A program made the translations under genes and the position numbers. Shown piece by piece: positions 14,798 to 23,176 of a stretch of 32,368 bases of DNA. Source of the DNA: Polyangia bacterium (lineage in GTDB: Bacteria; Myxococcota_A; Polyangia; Polyangiales; Sandaracinaceae); contig JAUHXR010000069.1 of assembly GCA_030426845.1 (NCBI GenBank), positions 1-32,368 on the forward strand, in the 5' to 3' direction. The notes below the pieces were generated by a model, which had not been told where the DNA came from, did no database searches, and saw only the letters and a list, made by a program, of their open reading frames with translations. Positions within the stretch are counted from its first letter, which is position 1. Every line of letters starts with the position of its first letter.

Positions 14798-15976
14798 TCA
14801 GCGCCGCAGGGCGTAGACGAGCCGATCGACCGCGCCGGAGAGGTCATTCGTGCAGATGGAGGCCACGGACACGCGGGCGCCGCGGCGGTCCAGCTCCGAG
14901 GCGGCGCGGACGATGCGGACCGGCGGGAAGGCGAGGCCGGTCCCGGGCTCGTCGCAGGACGGGAAGAGCCGGACGGGGTTGGTCGGATCGATGCGCTCCA
15001 CCATGCGGTCGTCGCGCACCGCAGGGTCGGGGCTGATGAGGGGCGGGAAGCTCGGCGGCACGTCGGCTGGGCCCTCGAGGTCGCGGGGGATTCCCACGAT
15101 GGGAACGAACGCGAGCCGGTCCGGGCTGCGCCGGAGCTGGAGCAGGCCGTCGACGTAGCGGCTCACTGGATGGAGCGCCTCGTTCGCGTGGGCCAAGCAG
15201 CGCTGGTTGAGGTCGGCCTGGTAGACCCCGCTCGCCAGGTTGAACAGCTCCGGGTCATGCGCCGAGCAGTCATCCTCGTCGCTGAAGAGGACCACCGCGA
15301 GGAGGGAGTCGTCGCGGGCGAACCCGCGGTGGCGATCGTCGCCGTGACCCTGGGCGTTGGCGAAGAACCGCGGCGGCTCGTAGCCGGCCGCCGTGCCCGG
15401 GGTCGCGCGCGCGGGGCTGAGGGCCTTGAGGATCGCCTCGAGGGGCTGCTCGAAGCCGCAGCCCGAGGTGCCCTGGCCGATGCACGCGAGCGGGCGCGCG
15501 ATAGCCTCTGCCGGGTCGTCCGCGCGCCACTGGAGGAACGGGGGGTAGCGCGCCTCGCAGCCGGCGAGCGCGGTGCTGCCGGCGGTCTGCAGGACTCCGT
15601 CGTCGCCGAACATCGAGTTGGTGCAGGTCGGGACGTTGAACCCGCCGGTGCCCATGTCGGCGTTGATGACCCCGGCCTGCACCGTGTCGAAGGGGCGGAC
15701 GTCGGCCGCGCCGTCGCCGTCGATGTCGCCGCTCGCGAGGATCTCGAACAGGCGCGGGAGCGCGGCCCCGAGCGCGGCCTGCTCTTCCGAGAGGCTCGCC
15801 GAGGTGTCGATGAGGAAGAGCAGGTCGAGGTCGTTCGCGGGCGGCGGCGGCGGCCCCGCGTCGGGGGGCGCCGCGTCACCGGGGCCACCGTCGGCGGGCT
15901 CGGCGCTCGAGCAGGCGGCCAGGATCAGCATCACGCTCGAGGCTCGAACGAGGGTGGCAAGTCGCAAGGAAGTCAT
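14798..15976 (-). CDS. VWA-domain lipoprotein, copy 3
   Basis: 392 residues from ATG 15976 (MTSLRLATLVRASSVMLILAACSSA, lipobox LAAC). The linker is a DGGPGDAAPPDAGPP stretch. The VWA domain has MIDAS DTSASL, calcium-type loop DIDGDGAAD, DMGTGGFNVPTC, GCGFEQPLEAILKALSP and DEDDCSAHDPELFN, and ends SGAVDRLVYALRR exactly like copy 1. It is first in the run copy 3, Cys-repeat, copy 2, copy 1, all on the minus strand. Copy 1 and copy 3 share the C-terminal VDRLVYALRR-type ending, whereas copy 2 ends VLARTLRR. They arose by duplication. A surface adhesion or ligand-binding role is likely but not shown. Confidence 0.86.
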   Translation of the reverse strand: MTSLRLATLVRASSVMLILAACSSAEPADGGPGDAAPPDAGPPPPPANDLDLLFLIDTSASLSEEQAALGAALPRLFEILASGDIDGDGAADVRPFDTVQAGVINADMGTGGFNVPTCTNSMFGDDGVLQTAGSTALAGCEARYPPFLQWRADDPAEAIARPLACIGQGTSGCGFEQPLEAILKALSPARATPGTAAGYEPPRFFANAQGHGDDRHRGFARDDSLLAVVLFSDEDDCSAHDPELFNLASGVYQADLNQRCLAHANEALHPVSRYVDGLLQLRRSPDRLAFVPIVGIPRDLEGPADVPPSFPPLISPDPAVRDDRMVERIDPTNPVRLFPSCDEPGTGLAFPPVRIVRAASELDRRGARVSVASICTNDLSGAVDRLVYALRR

Positions 15977-16471
15977 GTGACCAGCGTAGCAGTATCTCGC
16001 CAAAGGGATCTTGACCGATTGACCACGGTCCTCGACGCCGATCGCGGCGCCGCGCCCTCCTCGACGATATGCGGCATCCCCTCGACGGTCGCAGCGCCAA
16101 CCTCGACGCCAACCTCGACGCCGAGGCCTCGCGCTGGATCGATCAAGATCCCTGTGGCGAGGTGAAAGTGAGCGCGCGCGGAGAGCGCATCTGCGTCAAG
16201 CCACCTGAGCCTCTTGGGGAGCGGCGCCAGCGAGCGCGTCCGCCGGGGGCTCGCTCGAGGATGGATGCGACTCTCCGGTGCGCGCGGGTCGGGAGCCGGT
16301 CGGGCCGGCATGCGGGTGGACGAACGGCAGACGCAGTAGCCGTCGAGCACCTCGGTCGGCGCCGACGGCTCGAGCGCGATCGCCTCGGCCTCGTGCACCT
16401 CGGGCGCCTCCGTGCGGGCGCTCTCTTGCCCCGGCGCCGCGACGGGGCTACTCCGAGGCGGTGGGTGGGCA
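15977..16471. other. Intergenic region of about 500 bases without a supported gene
   Basis: Open frames exist on both strands here (for example minus-strand 15973-16398), but none shows a domain, signal peptide, ribosome binding site or consistent third-position GC bias. The region separates divergent genes, VWA copy 3 (minus) and the PilZ-like gene (plus), so it should hold both promoters; I could not assign hexamers with confidence. It also contains a 12-bp tandem repeat. Confidence 0.5.
16095..16122. repeat. 12-bp tandem repeat, 2.3 copies
   Basis: CGCCAACCTCGA occurs at 16095-16106 and 16107-16118 and continues CGCC to 16122, in the intergenic region upstream of VWA copy 3. It is too short to say more. 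Confidence 0.7.
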
Positions 16472-16855
16472 ATGACCGAGCGCGACTCTCACATGCGCCT
16501 GACGGCGTTCCGCGATCCGAAGGCGGCCGAGGACGCGGAGGCGGAGCGACGTCGCGGGGAGCGGCTCGGGGTCCGCTTCCCGGCGACCCTCGTGACCGAG
16601 TCCCTCGAGATGGACGTGGAGCTGACGGTCGAGAACGTCAGCCTCGGGGGCCTGTTCGTGCGGGCCGACTTCCTCGAGCCCGAGGGCACGCGCCTCACCC
16701 TCGCGGTGCAGCTCCCCGACGAGCGCGGGACGATCGAGATCCGCGGCCGCGTCGCGTGGGTCACCGAGGTCGAGCCGCGCGGGCCCGGGATGGGCATCGA
16801 GCTCGACGAGACCTCGCTCGCCGCGTGGGACGCGGCGGTCGTGAAGTCGGCCTGA
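16472..16855 (+). CDS. PilZ-like domain protein (myxobacterial TIGR02266 type)
   Basis: 127 residues from ATG 16472. After an Arg/Glu-rich N-terminus (EAERRRGERLGVRFPATLV), one domain follows with VELTVENVSLGGLFVRAD, then TRLTLAVQLPDERGTIEIRGRVAWVTE and GPGMGIELDE. The N-x-S-x-x-G element and the strand order match PilZ domains, in particular the paralogous family abundant in Myxococcus. In classical PilZ an R-x-x-x-R motif before the barrel and D/N-x-S-x-x-G bind cyclic di-GMP. Here the Arg cluster (RRRGERLGVR) is present but not in a clean R-x-x-x-R position, so binding is uncertain. It may regulate motility or adhesion, and its divergent neighbour is a surface VWA lipoprotein. Confidence 0.8.
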   Translation: MTERDSHMRLTAFRDPKAAEDAEAERRRGERLGVRFPATLVTESLEMDVELTVENVSLGGLFVRADFLEPEGTRLTLAVQLPDERGTIEIRGRVAWVTEVEPRGPGMGIELDETSLAAWDAAVVKSA

Positions 16856-16903
16856 GCCTCCGCGCCGGTCGCGCGAGGTGGGGCTCCGCGGCGAAGCGAT
16901 CGG

Positions 16904-18199
16904 CTATGCGAGCGGCGCCTTGGGCAGCCCGTCCCAGCACGCGTCGTAGTCGGGCTGCAGCGTCTCGGAGGAGAGCGCCTGCGCGGTCGGCCGGAACACC
17001 CACGCGCTCTCGAACATGAACGCGAGGGTGTCCTCGATCTTGTGGGGCGCCAGCTCCACCTCCACCGCGCGCTCGTAGGTCACGCGGTCGGGCCCGTGGG
17101 CGCTCATGCAGTTGTGGAGCGAGGCGCCGCCCGGCGCGAAGCCGTCGGCCTTGGCGTCGTAGACGCCGTGCACGAGCCCCATCAGCTCGCTCATCACGTT
17201 GCGATGGAACCACGGCGGGCGGAACGTGCCCTCGGCGACCATCCAGCGCGGGGGGAAGATCACGAAGTCGCACGCCGCGGTGCCGGGGGTGTCGGTCGGC
17301 GCGGTGAGCACCGTGAAGATCGACGGGTCCGGGTGGTCGAAGCTGACCGTGTTGATCGTGTTGAAGCGCGCGAGGTCGTACTTGTACGGCGCGTAGTTGC
17401 CGTGCCACGCCACGACGTCGAGCGGGCTGTGATCGAGCGTCGTCTCCCACAGCCGCCCGAGGAACATCTGGATCATCCGGGTCGGCCGCTCGACGATCTC
17501 GAACGCCGCCTCGGGCGTCAGGAAGTCGCGCGGGTTCGCGAGGCCGTTGGCCCCGATCGGCCCCAGATCGGGCAGGCGGAACGGCGCGCCGTAGCTCTCG
17601 CAGACGTAGCCCGCGGCGCCGCCGTCTGCGGGGCCGTCGGGGAGCTCGACGCGGAAGCGCACCCCGCGCGGCACGACGCCGATCTCGCCGGGCCCGATCG
17701 CGAGCACGCCGAGCTCGGTGACGAGGCGGAGCGCGCCGCGCTGCGGGACGAGGAGGAGCTCGCCGTCGGCGCTCGAGAAGACCGCGTCCTCCATCGAGCG
17801 GTTCGCGGCGTAGAGGTGCACCGCGAGGCCCTGGCGCGCGGCGGGGTCGCCGTTGCCCGCGAGGGTGAACAGGCCCTCCACCCAGTCGGTGGGCGAGCTC
17901 GGCGCCGGCCGCGGGCTCCAGCGCAGGCGGTTCGGCGTGACCTCGCCCTCGAAGGGCCCCCCGAAGAAGCGAGGGTGGGGCAGCCGCGCGTAGGGCCGGT
18001 GCGTCGCGCTCGGCCGCATGCGGTAGAGCCAGCTCCGCCGGTTCTCGGCGCGCGGGGCGGTGAACGCGGTGCCCGAGAGCTGCTCCGCGTAGAGCCCGAG
18101 CGGCGCGCGCTGGGGGGAGTTCTGACCGGTCGGGAGCGCGCCCGCGATCGCCTCGGTGGCGTGCTCGTTGCCGAACCCGCTCAGGTAGCCGTCGCTCAT
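16904..18199 (-). CDS. hmgA: Homogentisate 1,2-dioxygenase
   Basis: 431 residues from ATG 18199 ([17 protein letters not shown], the classic family N-terminus). The enzyme opens the ring of homogentisate to maleylacetoacetate in tyrosine and phenylalanine breakdown, using Fe(II) in the cytoplasm. By comparison with human HGD the iron ligands are all visible: His in [11 protein letters not shown], Glu in the same motif, and His in MSAHGPD. The active-site His in [14 protein letters not shown] is also present. Length matches the family. The gene starts 22 bases after the end of the HupE-like gene on the same strand, so the two may be co-transcribed. No fumarylacetoacetase or other tyrosine-degradation gene is in the window. 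Confidence 0.97.
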   Translation of the reverse strand: MSDGYLSGFGNEHATEAIAGALPTGQNSPQRAPLGLYAEQLSGTAFTAPRAENRRSWLYRMRPSATHRPYARLPHPRFFGGPFEGEVTPNRLRWSPRPAPSSPTDWVEGLFTLAGNGDPAARQGLAVHLYAANRSMEDAVFSSADGELLLVPQRGALRLVTELGVLAIGPGEIGVVPRGVRFRVELPDGPADGGAAGYVCESYGAPFRLPDLGPIGANGLANPRDFLTPEAAFEIVERPTRMIQMFLGRLWETTLDHSPLDVVAWHGNYAPYKYDLARFNTINTVSFDHPDPSIFTVLTAPTDTPGTAACDFVIFPPRWMVAEGTFRPPWFHRNVMSELMGLVHGVYDAKADGFAPGGASLHNCMSAHGPDRVTYERAVEVELAPHKIEDTLAFMFESAWVFRPTAQALSSETLQPDYDACWDGLPKAPLA

Positions 18200-18221
18200 G
18201 GCGTGCTTATAGCTCGCGGGC

Positions 18222-19310
18222 TCACAGATCCAACGCGCGCGTGACCAGCCAGTAGAGCCCGACCGCCGCGATCGCGATCGAGCCGCCCTGCACGACCACC
18301 GCCCGGTAGCGCGGGCTCCGCGCCGCGACGGCGAGCGCGGGCACGACGAGCGCGACCAGCGCGAGCTGCGCGAGCTCGACGCCGACGTTGAACGCGAGGA
18401 GCGCGACCACCCGCTCGCCGGCCGGCAGCACCAGCTCGCGGAGCACGCTCGAGAAGCCGAAGCCGTGGACCAAGCCGAAGAGCCCGGCCACCACGCGCAG
18501 CTCCGCGCGCGCGTCGGGACGCGCGAGGTTGTGAGCCGCGGCGAGGACGATCGATCCGCCGATCGCGCTCTCGACGAGGCGCGAGGGGAGCGTGACCACG
18601 TCGAGCGCGGCCGCGATCAGCGTCACGGAGTGCCCGATCGTGAACGCGGTCACCACCAGCGCGACGTCCCGCAGCGCCGCCGCGGTCCCGTCCCTCCGCG
18701 CGCGCTCGCCCGCGACGAGGAGGAGCGAGAGCAGAAACAGGAGGTGGTCGTAGCCGGTGACGAGGTGCCAGGCGCCCTCGACGAGGAAGGTCCAGAGCGT
18801 CGAGCCCGCCTCGGGCGCGTCGAGCGCGAGCTCCTGTCGGCCCGCGCGGAGGACGGTCGCGCGATCGCCGAGCCGGACGATCGCCTCGTGCTGCGCGTCC
18901 TCGTCGAAGACCGCGTGGTCGCGGTAGAGCGTGGGCCGCCCTTCGCAGGTGAAGCGCAGCGCCACCCGGACCGCGCGCGTCATCCGCAGGGCGCCCGAGA
19001 CGTCGACGGCCGAGACCTCGCTCGCCTCTGCCGCGCACCGATCACCCCCCGCGCGGACCTCGAAGACGCGGGCGGCCCAGCTCCGGATCGCGTCGGCGCG
19101 CGGGGTGAGGTCGTCGGCGCGCGCGTCGTCAGCGTCGTCGAGCGAGAGCGCGTAGGCCACGTCCACGGGGTCGAGCTCGACCCGCGCGCTCACCTCGCGC
19201 GGCCCGACCGTCAGCCACGTGAGCTTCGTGCTGCCGAGGTGGGCGCGCGCTACGCCCGGCGCGGACGCGGCCCACACCGAGAGAGCGAGCGGCAAGAGCA
19301 CCCAGCGCAT
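18222..19310 (-). CDS. HupE/UreJ-like membrane protein
   Basis: 362 residues from ATG 19310. A signal peptide ([23 protein letters not shown]) starts the mature protein at HLGSTKL. About 150 residues of periplasmic beta-rich domain follow, with one likely disulfide (DRCAAE to FTCEG). The C-terminal half has about six membrane helices with family motifs [31 protein letters not shown] and [13 protein letters not shown]. This is the HupE/UreJ_2 arrangement. HupE homologues have been connected with nickel or cobalt uptake, and the conserved His residues may be metal ligands, but the long periplasmic domain marks a distinct subgroup without a firm function. It reads divergently from nudC with 65 bases between. 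Confidence 0.85.
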   Translation of the reverse strand: MRWVLLPLALSVWAASAPGVARAHLGSTKLTWLTVGPREVSARVELDPVDVAYALSLDDADDARADDLTPRADAIRSWAARVFEVRAGGDRCAAEASEVSAVDVSGALRMTRAVRVALRFTCEGRPTLYRDHAVFDEDAQHEAIVRLGDRATVLRAGRQELALDAPEAGSTLWTFLVEGAWHLVTGYDHLLFLLSLLLVAGERARRDGTAAALRDVALVVTAFTIGHSVTLIAAALDVVTLPSRLVESAIGGSIVLAAAHNLARPDARAELRVVAGLFGLVHGFGFSSVLRELVLPAGERVVALLAFNVGVELAQLALVALVVPALAVAARSPRYRAVVVQGGSIAIAAVGLYWLVTRALDL

Positions 19311-19375
19311 GGCCGGCGCATCATGCCGAGCTGGACGGCGGCGCGGCAACCACCGGCCCGTGCTAAGCCGCGGCC

Positions 19376-20248
19376 ATGCGAGGCGATCCTCTCGACCGAG
19401 CGGCCCACCTGCGGCGCGACGACGCGTTCCTCGCGGCCGCCCGCGCCAACCCCGAGACGCGGCTCGTCCCGGTGTGGCGGGGCCGCTGCTTGGTGACGGG
19501 TCGACCCGCGCGCGCGCTGACCCCGACCGTGGCCGAGGCGCCCGAGCTCCTCGAGTCGGCGGAGGACGTGGTGTTCCTCGGCCTCGACGGCGAGCGCGCG
19601 GTGCTCCTCGTCGACCTGCCCGCGGAGCCTGACCCGCCGACGATCGGGGAGGGCGTGTTCCTGAACCTCTTCGCCGCCGTGACCCAGCTGTCGTTCGACG
19701 AGATGGCGCTCCTCGCCTACGCGCGCGGCATGGCGGTCTGGCATCGCGCGCATCGGTTCGATCCCAAGACCGGGCTGCCCACCAAGCTGGTCGAGGGCGG
19801 CTTCGCGCGCGAGTCCGACGACGGAGCGCGGCACTTCCCGCGGCTCGACCCGGCGGTGATGGTCTTGGTGGTGGACGGCGACCGCTGCCTGCTCGCGCGC
19901 CAGCCGGCGGCCCCGCCGGGGATGCTCTCGGCCCTCGCGGGGTTCGTCGAGCCGGGCGAGACGCTCGAGGAGTGCGTGGCCCGCGAGACGCTCGAGGAGG
20001 TCGGCCTCGAGGTCCGGGACATCCGCTACTTCGGGTCCCAGCCGTGGCCGTTCCCCCGCTCGCTGATGATCGGGTTCTTCGCCGAGGCGGTGACCACCGA
20101 GATCCGGCTCGACGACGAGGAGCTGGAGGAGGCGCGCTGGCTCACCCGCGACGAGGTCCGGCGCTCGGAGGGCTTCTTCATCCCCCCGCCGTTCTCCCTC
20201 GCGCACCACCTCATCCGCGCGTGGGCAGATCCGGCGGGGACGTCGTAA
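19376..20248 (+). CDS. nudC: NudC-like NAD(H) pyrophosphatase (Nudix), zinc ribbon lost
   Basis: 290 residues from ATG 19376. The Nudix box is complete (GFVEPGETLEECVARETLEE, then VG) and binds the catalytic metal. The NudC signature SQPWPFPRSLM follows, which identifies enzymes that split NADH, and in E. coli NAD-capped RNA, into NMNH/NMN and AMP. The N-terminal domain is of family length. The zinc ribbon that normally carries four Cys between the two domains is represented by WHRAHRFDPKTGLPTKLVEG and HFPRLDPAVM with no Cys at all, so zinc is probably not bound. Only nine bases separate it from yaaA, indicating an operon; both fit redox or peroxide stress. The start lies in a 65-base divergent gap shared with the HupE-like gene. 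Confidence 0.9.
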   Translation: MRGDPLDRAAHLRRDDAFLAAARANPETRLVPVWRGRCLVTGRPARALTPTVAEAPELLESAEDVVFLGLDGERAVLLVDLPAEPDPPTIGEGVFLNLFAAVTQLSFDEMALLAYARGMAVWHRAHRFDPKTGLPTKLVEGGFARESDDGARHFPRLDPAVMVLVVDGDRCLLARQPAAPPGMLSALAGFVEPGETLEECVARETLEEVGLEVRDIRYFGSQPWPFPRSLMIGFFAEAVTTEIRLDDEELEEARWLTRDEVRRSEGFFIPPPFSLAHHLIRAWADPAGTS

Positions 20249-20257
20249 GGTCCCGCG

Positions 20258-21049
20258 ATGCTGGCCGTCCTCTCCCCCGCGAAGTCCCTCGACGAGTCCC
20301 CTGTGCGCCCGGGGCTGCCGACGACGCAGCCCGCCCAGATGAAGGACGCCGAGTCCCTGATGCGCACCGCGCGCGGGCTCACGCAGAAGAAGATCGCCGA
20401 GCTGATGAAGCTCAGCCCCGAGCTGGCCAAGCTCAACTACGACCGCTACCGCAGCTACGCGCTGCCGTTCACCGACCAGAACGCGCTCCCGTCCGCGATG
20501 ATGTTCGACGGCGACGTCTACAAGGGCCTCGACGCGCGTTCGCTCACCGACGAGGACCTCGCCTGGGCCCAGGAGCACGTCGCGATCCTCTCGGGCATGT
20601 ACGGGCTGTTGCGCCCGCTCGACCTCATCCAGCCGTACCGGCTCGAGATGGGCACCCGGCTCAAGACACGCCGCGGCGCGAGCCTCTACCAGTTCTGGGG
20701 CGACTCGATCACGGACCGTGTCAACGAGGCGCTCGCGTCGCACGAGGACCCGACGCTCGTGAACCTCGCGTCCAACGAGTACTTCAAGGCCGTCCGGCCC
20801 AAGCGCCTCGCGGGCCCCCGGGTCGACGTGGTGTTCGAGGACTGGAAGGACGACGCGCGCACCCCGAACGTGATCAGCTTCCTCGCCAAGCGAGCGCGGG
20901 GCGAGATGGCGCGGTGGATGATCCAGCGCCGCGTCGGGCGGGTGGACGAGCTGCGCGCCTTCGACGTCGGGGGCTACGTGTTCCAGCCCGAACGGTCCGA
21001 CGACGCGCGCCTCGTGTTCGGGCGACCCTTCGTGCCCGTGGGCGGGTGA
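20258..21049 (+). CDS. yaaA: Peroxide stress protein YaaA (DUF328)
   Basis: 263 residues (E. coli YaaA has 258). The family landmarks are LAVLSPAKSLD at the N-terminus, LMKLSPELAKLNYDRY, ALPFTDQNALPSAMMFDGDVY, ILSGMYGLLRPLDLIQPYRL, EMGTRL, FWGDSITDRVNE and LVNLASNEYFKAV. E. coli YaaA lowers free intracellular iron during hydrogen peroxide stress and binds DNA. It is cytoplasmic. The gene follows nudC by nine bases. Confidence 0.95.
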   Translation: MLAVLSPAKSLDESPVRPGLPTTQPAQMKDAESLMRTARGLTQKKIAELMKLSPELAKLNYDRYRSYALPFTDQNALPSAMMFDGDVYKGLDARSLTDEDLAWAQEHVAILSGMYGLLRPLDLIQPYRLEMGTRLKTRRGASLYQFWGDSITDRVNEALASHEDPTLVNLASNEYFKAVRPKRLAGPRVDVVFEDWKDDARTPNVISFLAKRARGEMARWMIQRRVGRVDELRAFDVGGYVFQPERSDDARLVFGRPFVPVGG

Positions 21050-21111
21050 GCGCGCGGCGCGCCCGCCAACGTGGACGTCAAGTTTCCCCAGGCGCGGCCG
21101 AACGTACCGGG

Positions 21112-22146
21112 GTGCGAAACGAGGAACTGGTCGGCCGGCTCGAAGAGCTGGCCTCTGCGCAGCAGCTCGCCTCCGACCACATCGGGGCCTACGCGAAGCG
21201 GTGCCGCGACCATCGGGACAGCGCCATCGCGGCGGTGGACGCGACCGAGCAGGTCCAGCGAGACGTCGAGCGGTCGCGGCAGTCGGTCGAGGCGCTCGGC
21301 CTGTCCGCGGAGGAGCTCTCGGAGATGGCCCGGAGCTTCGCCGGGGTGGCCCAGGTCCTGCGCGCGGTCGCGGCCGACCTGGCGGTGATCGAGGAGATCG
21401 CGGTCGAGACGAACATCCTCGGGATCAACGCGGCCATCGAGTCGGCGCGCGCCGGCGAGCACGGCCGCGGTTTCGCGGTGGTGGCGAGCTCGATGCGCGA
21501 GCTGTCGCGTCAGAGCCGCCAGGTCGTCGATCGGGTCGGGGAGTCGCTCCGCACGATCGCCGGCGACGTGGAGCGGGTCTCCGTGAGCGCGCAGCGCAGC
21601 GCGACCTCCAACGCAGGCCATGTGGTCGACGCGACCGAGCGCCTCCGGGCGATCGACGAGGGCGCCGCCCACGTGGTCGCGCGCACCCGTGACATGGCCA
21701 CGCGCCTGACCCAGGAGGAGGCGCACGTCACCGAGCTCGGTCAGGAGCTCTTGCAGTGTGCGGAGCGGACGGCCGGCGCGGTCGCCGAGACCATCGGCCA
21801 GGTCGAGGGGGCGATCGTCGACCTCTCTCCGGCGGAGGCGAACGGGCAGCTCGCGCGCTTCACGGTCATCGACGTCCGCAACGCCGACGAGCTCGCCTCG
21901 GAGCTCGGCCACATCCGAGGGTGCGTCAACCACCCGCTCGGCGCCGACCTCGAGGCCGCCCTCGCGCCCCTGCCGCGCGACACCCCGTACCTCTTCGTCT
22001 GCCGCAAGGGCGGCCGCTCCGCGCGGGCGGCCCAGCTCGCGCGTGGCCTCGGCTTCCACGAGATCTACAACCTCGACGGCGGCATGGAGCGCTGGAACGA
22101 GGCCGGCCTGCCGACCGCCCGGATGCGCCTCGCGCGCGCTGGCTGA
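21112..22146 (+). CDS. Cytoplasmic chemoreceptor signalling domain fused to a rhodanese domain
   Basis: 344 residues from GTG 21112, the first plausible start in frame. Residues 1-240 are one long coiled-coil with the MCP signalling core: IEEIAVETNILGINAAIES, then ARAGEHGRGFAVVASSMREL, the hairpin tip that contacts CheA and CheW in chemoreceptors. There is no membrane segment and no periplasmic sensor. Residues 245-340 form a rhodanese domain (VIDVRNADELASELGHIRGC, LFVCRKGGRSARAAQLARGL, IYNLDGGMERW), with the active-site loop C-R-K-G-G-R-S, so it could carry a persulfide. The coiled-coil is shorter than in most receptors. I infer a soluble receptor or adaptor that reports sulfane sulfur or redox state to a chemosensory array. 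No che genes lie nearby, so its partner array is encoded elsewhere. Confidence 0.85.
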   Translation: MRNEELVGRLEELASAQQLASDHIGAYAKRCRDHRDSAIAAVDATEQVQRDVERSRQSVEALGLSAEELSEMARSFAGVAQVLRAVAADLAVIEEIAVETNILGINAAIESARAGEHGRGFAVVASSMRELSRQSRQVVDRVGESLRTIAGDVERVSVSAQRSATSNAGHVVDATERLRAIDEGAAHVVARTRDMATRLTQEEAHVTELGQELLQCAERTAGAVAETIGQVEGAIVDLSPAEANGQLARFTVIDVRNADELASELGHIRGCVNHPLGADLEAALAPLPRDTPYLFVCRKGGRSARAAQLARGLGFHEIYNLDGGMERWNEAGLPTARMRLARAG

Positions 22147-22164
22147 GCCGTACGGCCGGCTCAG
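22143..22164. terminator. Hairpin spanning two convergent stop codons
   Basis: A perfect 8-bp stem (CTGAGCCG 22143-22150 with CGGCTCAG 22157-22164) with a 6-base loop contains the TGA of the MCP-rhodanese gene in one arm and the stop of the convergent gene in the other. It is likely a bidirectional 3'-end structure; neither side has a T tract. Confidence 0.5.
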
Positions 22165-22742
22165 AGGTCGAGCTGCGGCCCGAGGACTATCGAGGCCCGC
22201 GGGAGGCCGAAGCCGCTCCGCCACCCGGCGCGGAAGCGGAGCTCCAGCTCCGGCAGAGCCACCCCGAGGAGCGCGTCGAGGCGGACGCTCAACGGGCCCG
22301 CCAGGCGGACGGAGAGGGCGGCGCGGGCGTAGGGGGTCGCGGCCCAGTAGGCTTCGTCCCCGTCGACCAGCGCGAGGGTCGCGGCGAGGCCGAGGGCCAC
22401 GCGGACGGCGATCGGCGCGTCGTCCTCGAGGAGGGAGTAGCCGAGGGCCGCCCCGAAAGAGGTCGTCCAGAAGGTGAACTCGAAGCGCCGCTGGGTGAGG
22501 TTCGACTCGGGGACGGCGAAGAGCCCGAAGACCTCCGCGTAGAGGCGCTCCACGAGGCGGACCTCGACCGCGGCGGCGACGTCCACGAACGGCTCGATCT
22601 CGCCGGGCGACAGGGCCACCCCGCCGCCGGCCCACAGGCTCACCGCGCGCCGGGGCGCCTCACGCGGGGGATCCGGCGGTGGGTCTGGCGGAGGGGCGGC
22701 GGGCGCGGCGAGGCTCGCCCACTCTTCGAGCGACTGCTGCAC
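22161..22742 (-). pseudogene. C-terminal part of an outer-membrane beta-barrel-like protein, 5' end apparently lost
   Basis: About 194 residues if read from GTG 22742, though the frame runs open further upstream. The visible protein begins QQSLEEWASL and continues through a Pro/Asp linker (PPPDPPPDPP). Some 150 residues of alternating short strands follow (SLWAGGGVALS, RFEFTFWTTSFGAALGYSLL, IAVRVALGLAATLALV, YARAALSVRLAGPLSVRLDALL), ending GLPRASIVLGPQLDL, which looks like an eight-strand outer-membrane barrel. There is no signal peptide and no ribosome binding site at the candidate start. Beyond about 22750 the coding bias switches to the opposite strand. In related layouts such barrels follow a larger N-terminal domain, so I think the front of the gene has been deleted. 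An intact gene with an odd start remains possible. Confidence 0.5.
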
Positions 22743-22788
22743 CTTCGACGCGATCGCCGGGCGCCCCGAGGCCGACGGCGGCGAGTGG

Positions 22789-23118
22789 GTGTGGCTCGGC
22801 TCGGGCATCGGCGAGGGGCCCGGCGGCGACGGCACGTGTACCCTCGATCTGCTCGACGACACCGGCGCATGCCACCCCTGCACGCCGGTGATGGAGTGCT
22901 TCAACGACTGCGGCCCCTGCGAGCTCTGCCTCGGCCGGACGACCCTGCCGCCCGAGTGCTTCCCTCCGGACGGCGGCTACCCGGACGGCGGCTACGACGG
23001 CGGCTACCCGCCCCCGCGCTGCGAGCCGGGCGTGCAGGAGTGCGGCCTTCCGGGCGAGCCCGAGTGCCCGACCGACTACTACTGCGTCACCGGCTGCTGC
23101 GTCCCGACCCTCATCTGA
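22789..23118 (+). pseudogene. Cysteine-rich secreted protein fragment, N-terminus missing
   Basis: The first possible start codon in frame is GTG 22789, but coding-like sequence (FDAIAGRPEADGGEW) extends upstream in the same frame without a start. The 109 residues contain 13 Cys, including CHPC, CGPCELC and a terminal GCC, and a Tyr/Gly/Pro repeat (DGGYPDGGYDGGYPPP). The ending CEPGVQECGLPGEPECPTDYYCVTGCC resembles small disulfide-rich modules of surface lipoproteins. There is no signal peptide. Together with the head-to-head truncated barrel gene, it suggests a deletion or inversion breakpoint near 22720-22770. Confidence 0.45.
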
Positions 23119-23176
23119 GGCGGCGCCCCGAGCGCGCCCGACGGATGGACGTTCCCGCGGGCTGCGCCGGGGCGAC

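Noticed and set aside
13008-15036. Long plus-strand open frames opposite the Cys-repeat lipoprotein
   Set aside because: They mirror the repeat periodicity of the real gene and lack signal peptide, domain or ribosome binding site.
15973-16398. Minus-strand open frame in the intergenic region upstream of VWA copy 3
   Set aside because: It overlaps the VWA start region, shows no domain or ribosome binding site, and its codon bias does not match neighbouring genes.
22660-22891. Several short open frames on both strands across the breakpoint region
   Set aside because: They are shadows of the two fragment genes; compositions are Ala/Arg/Pro rich without motifs.
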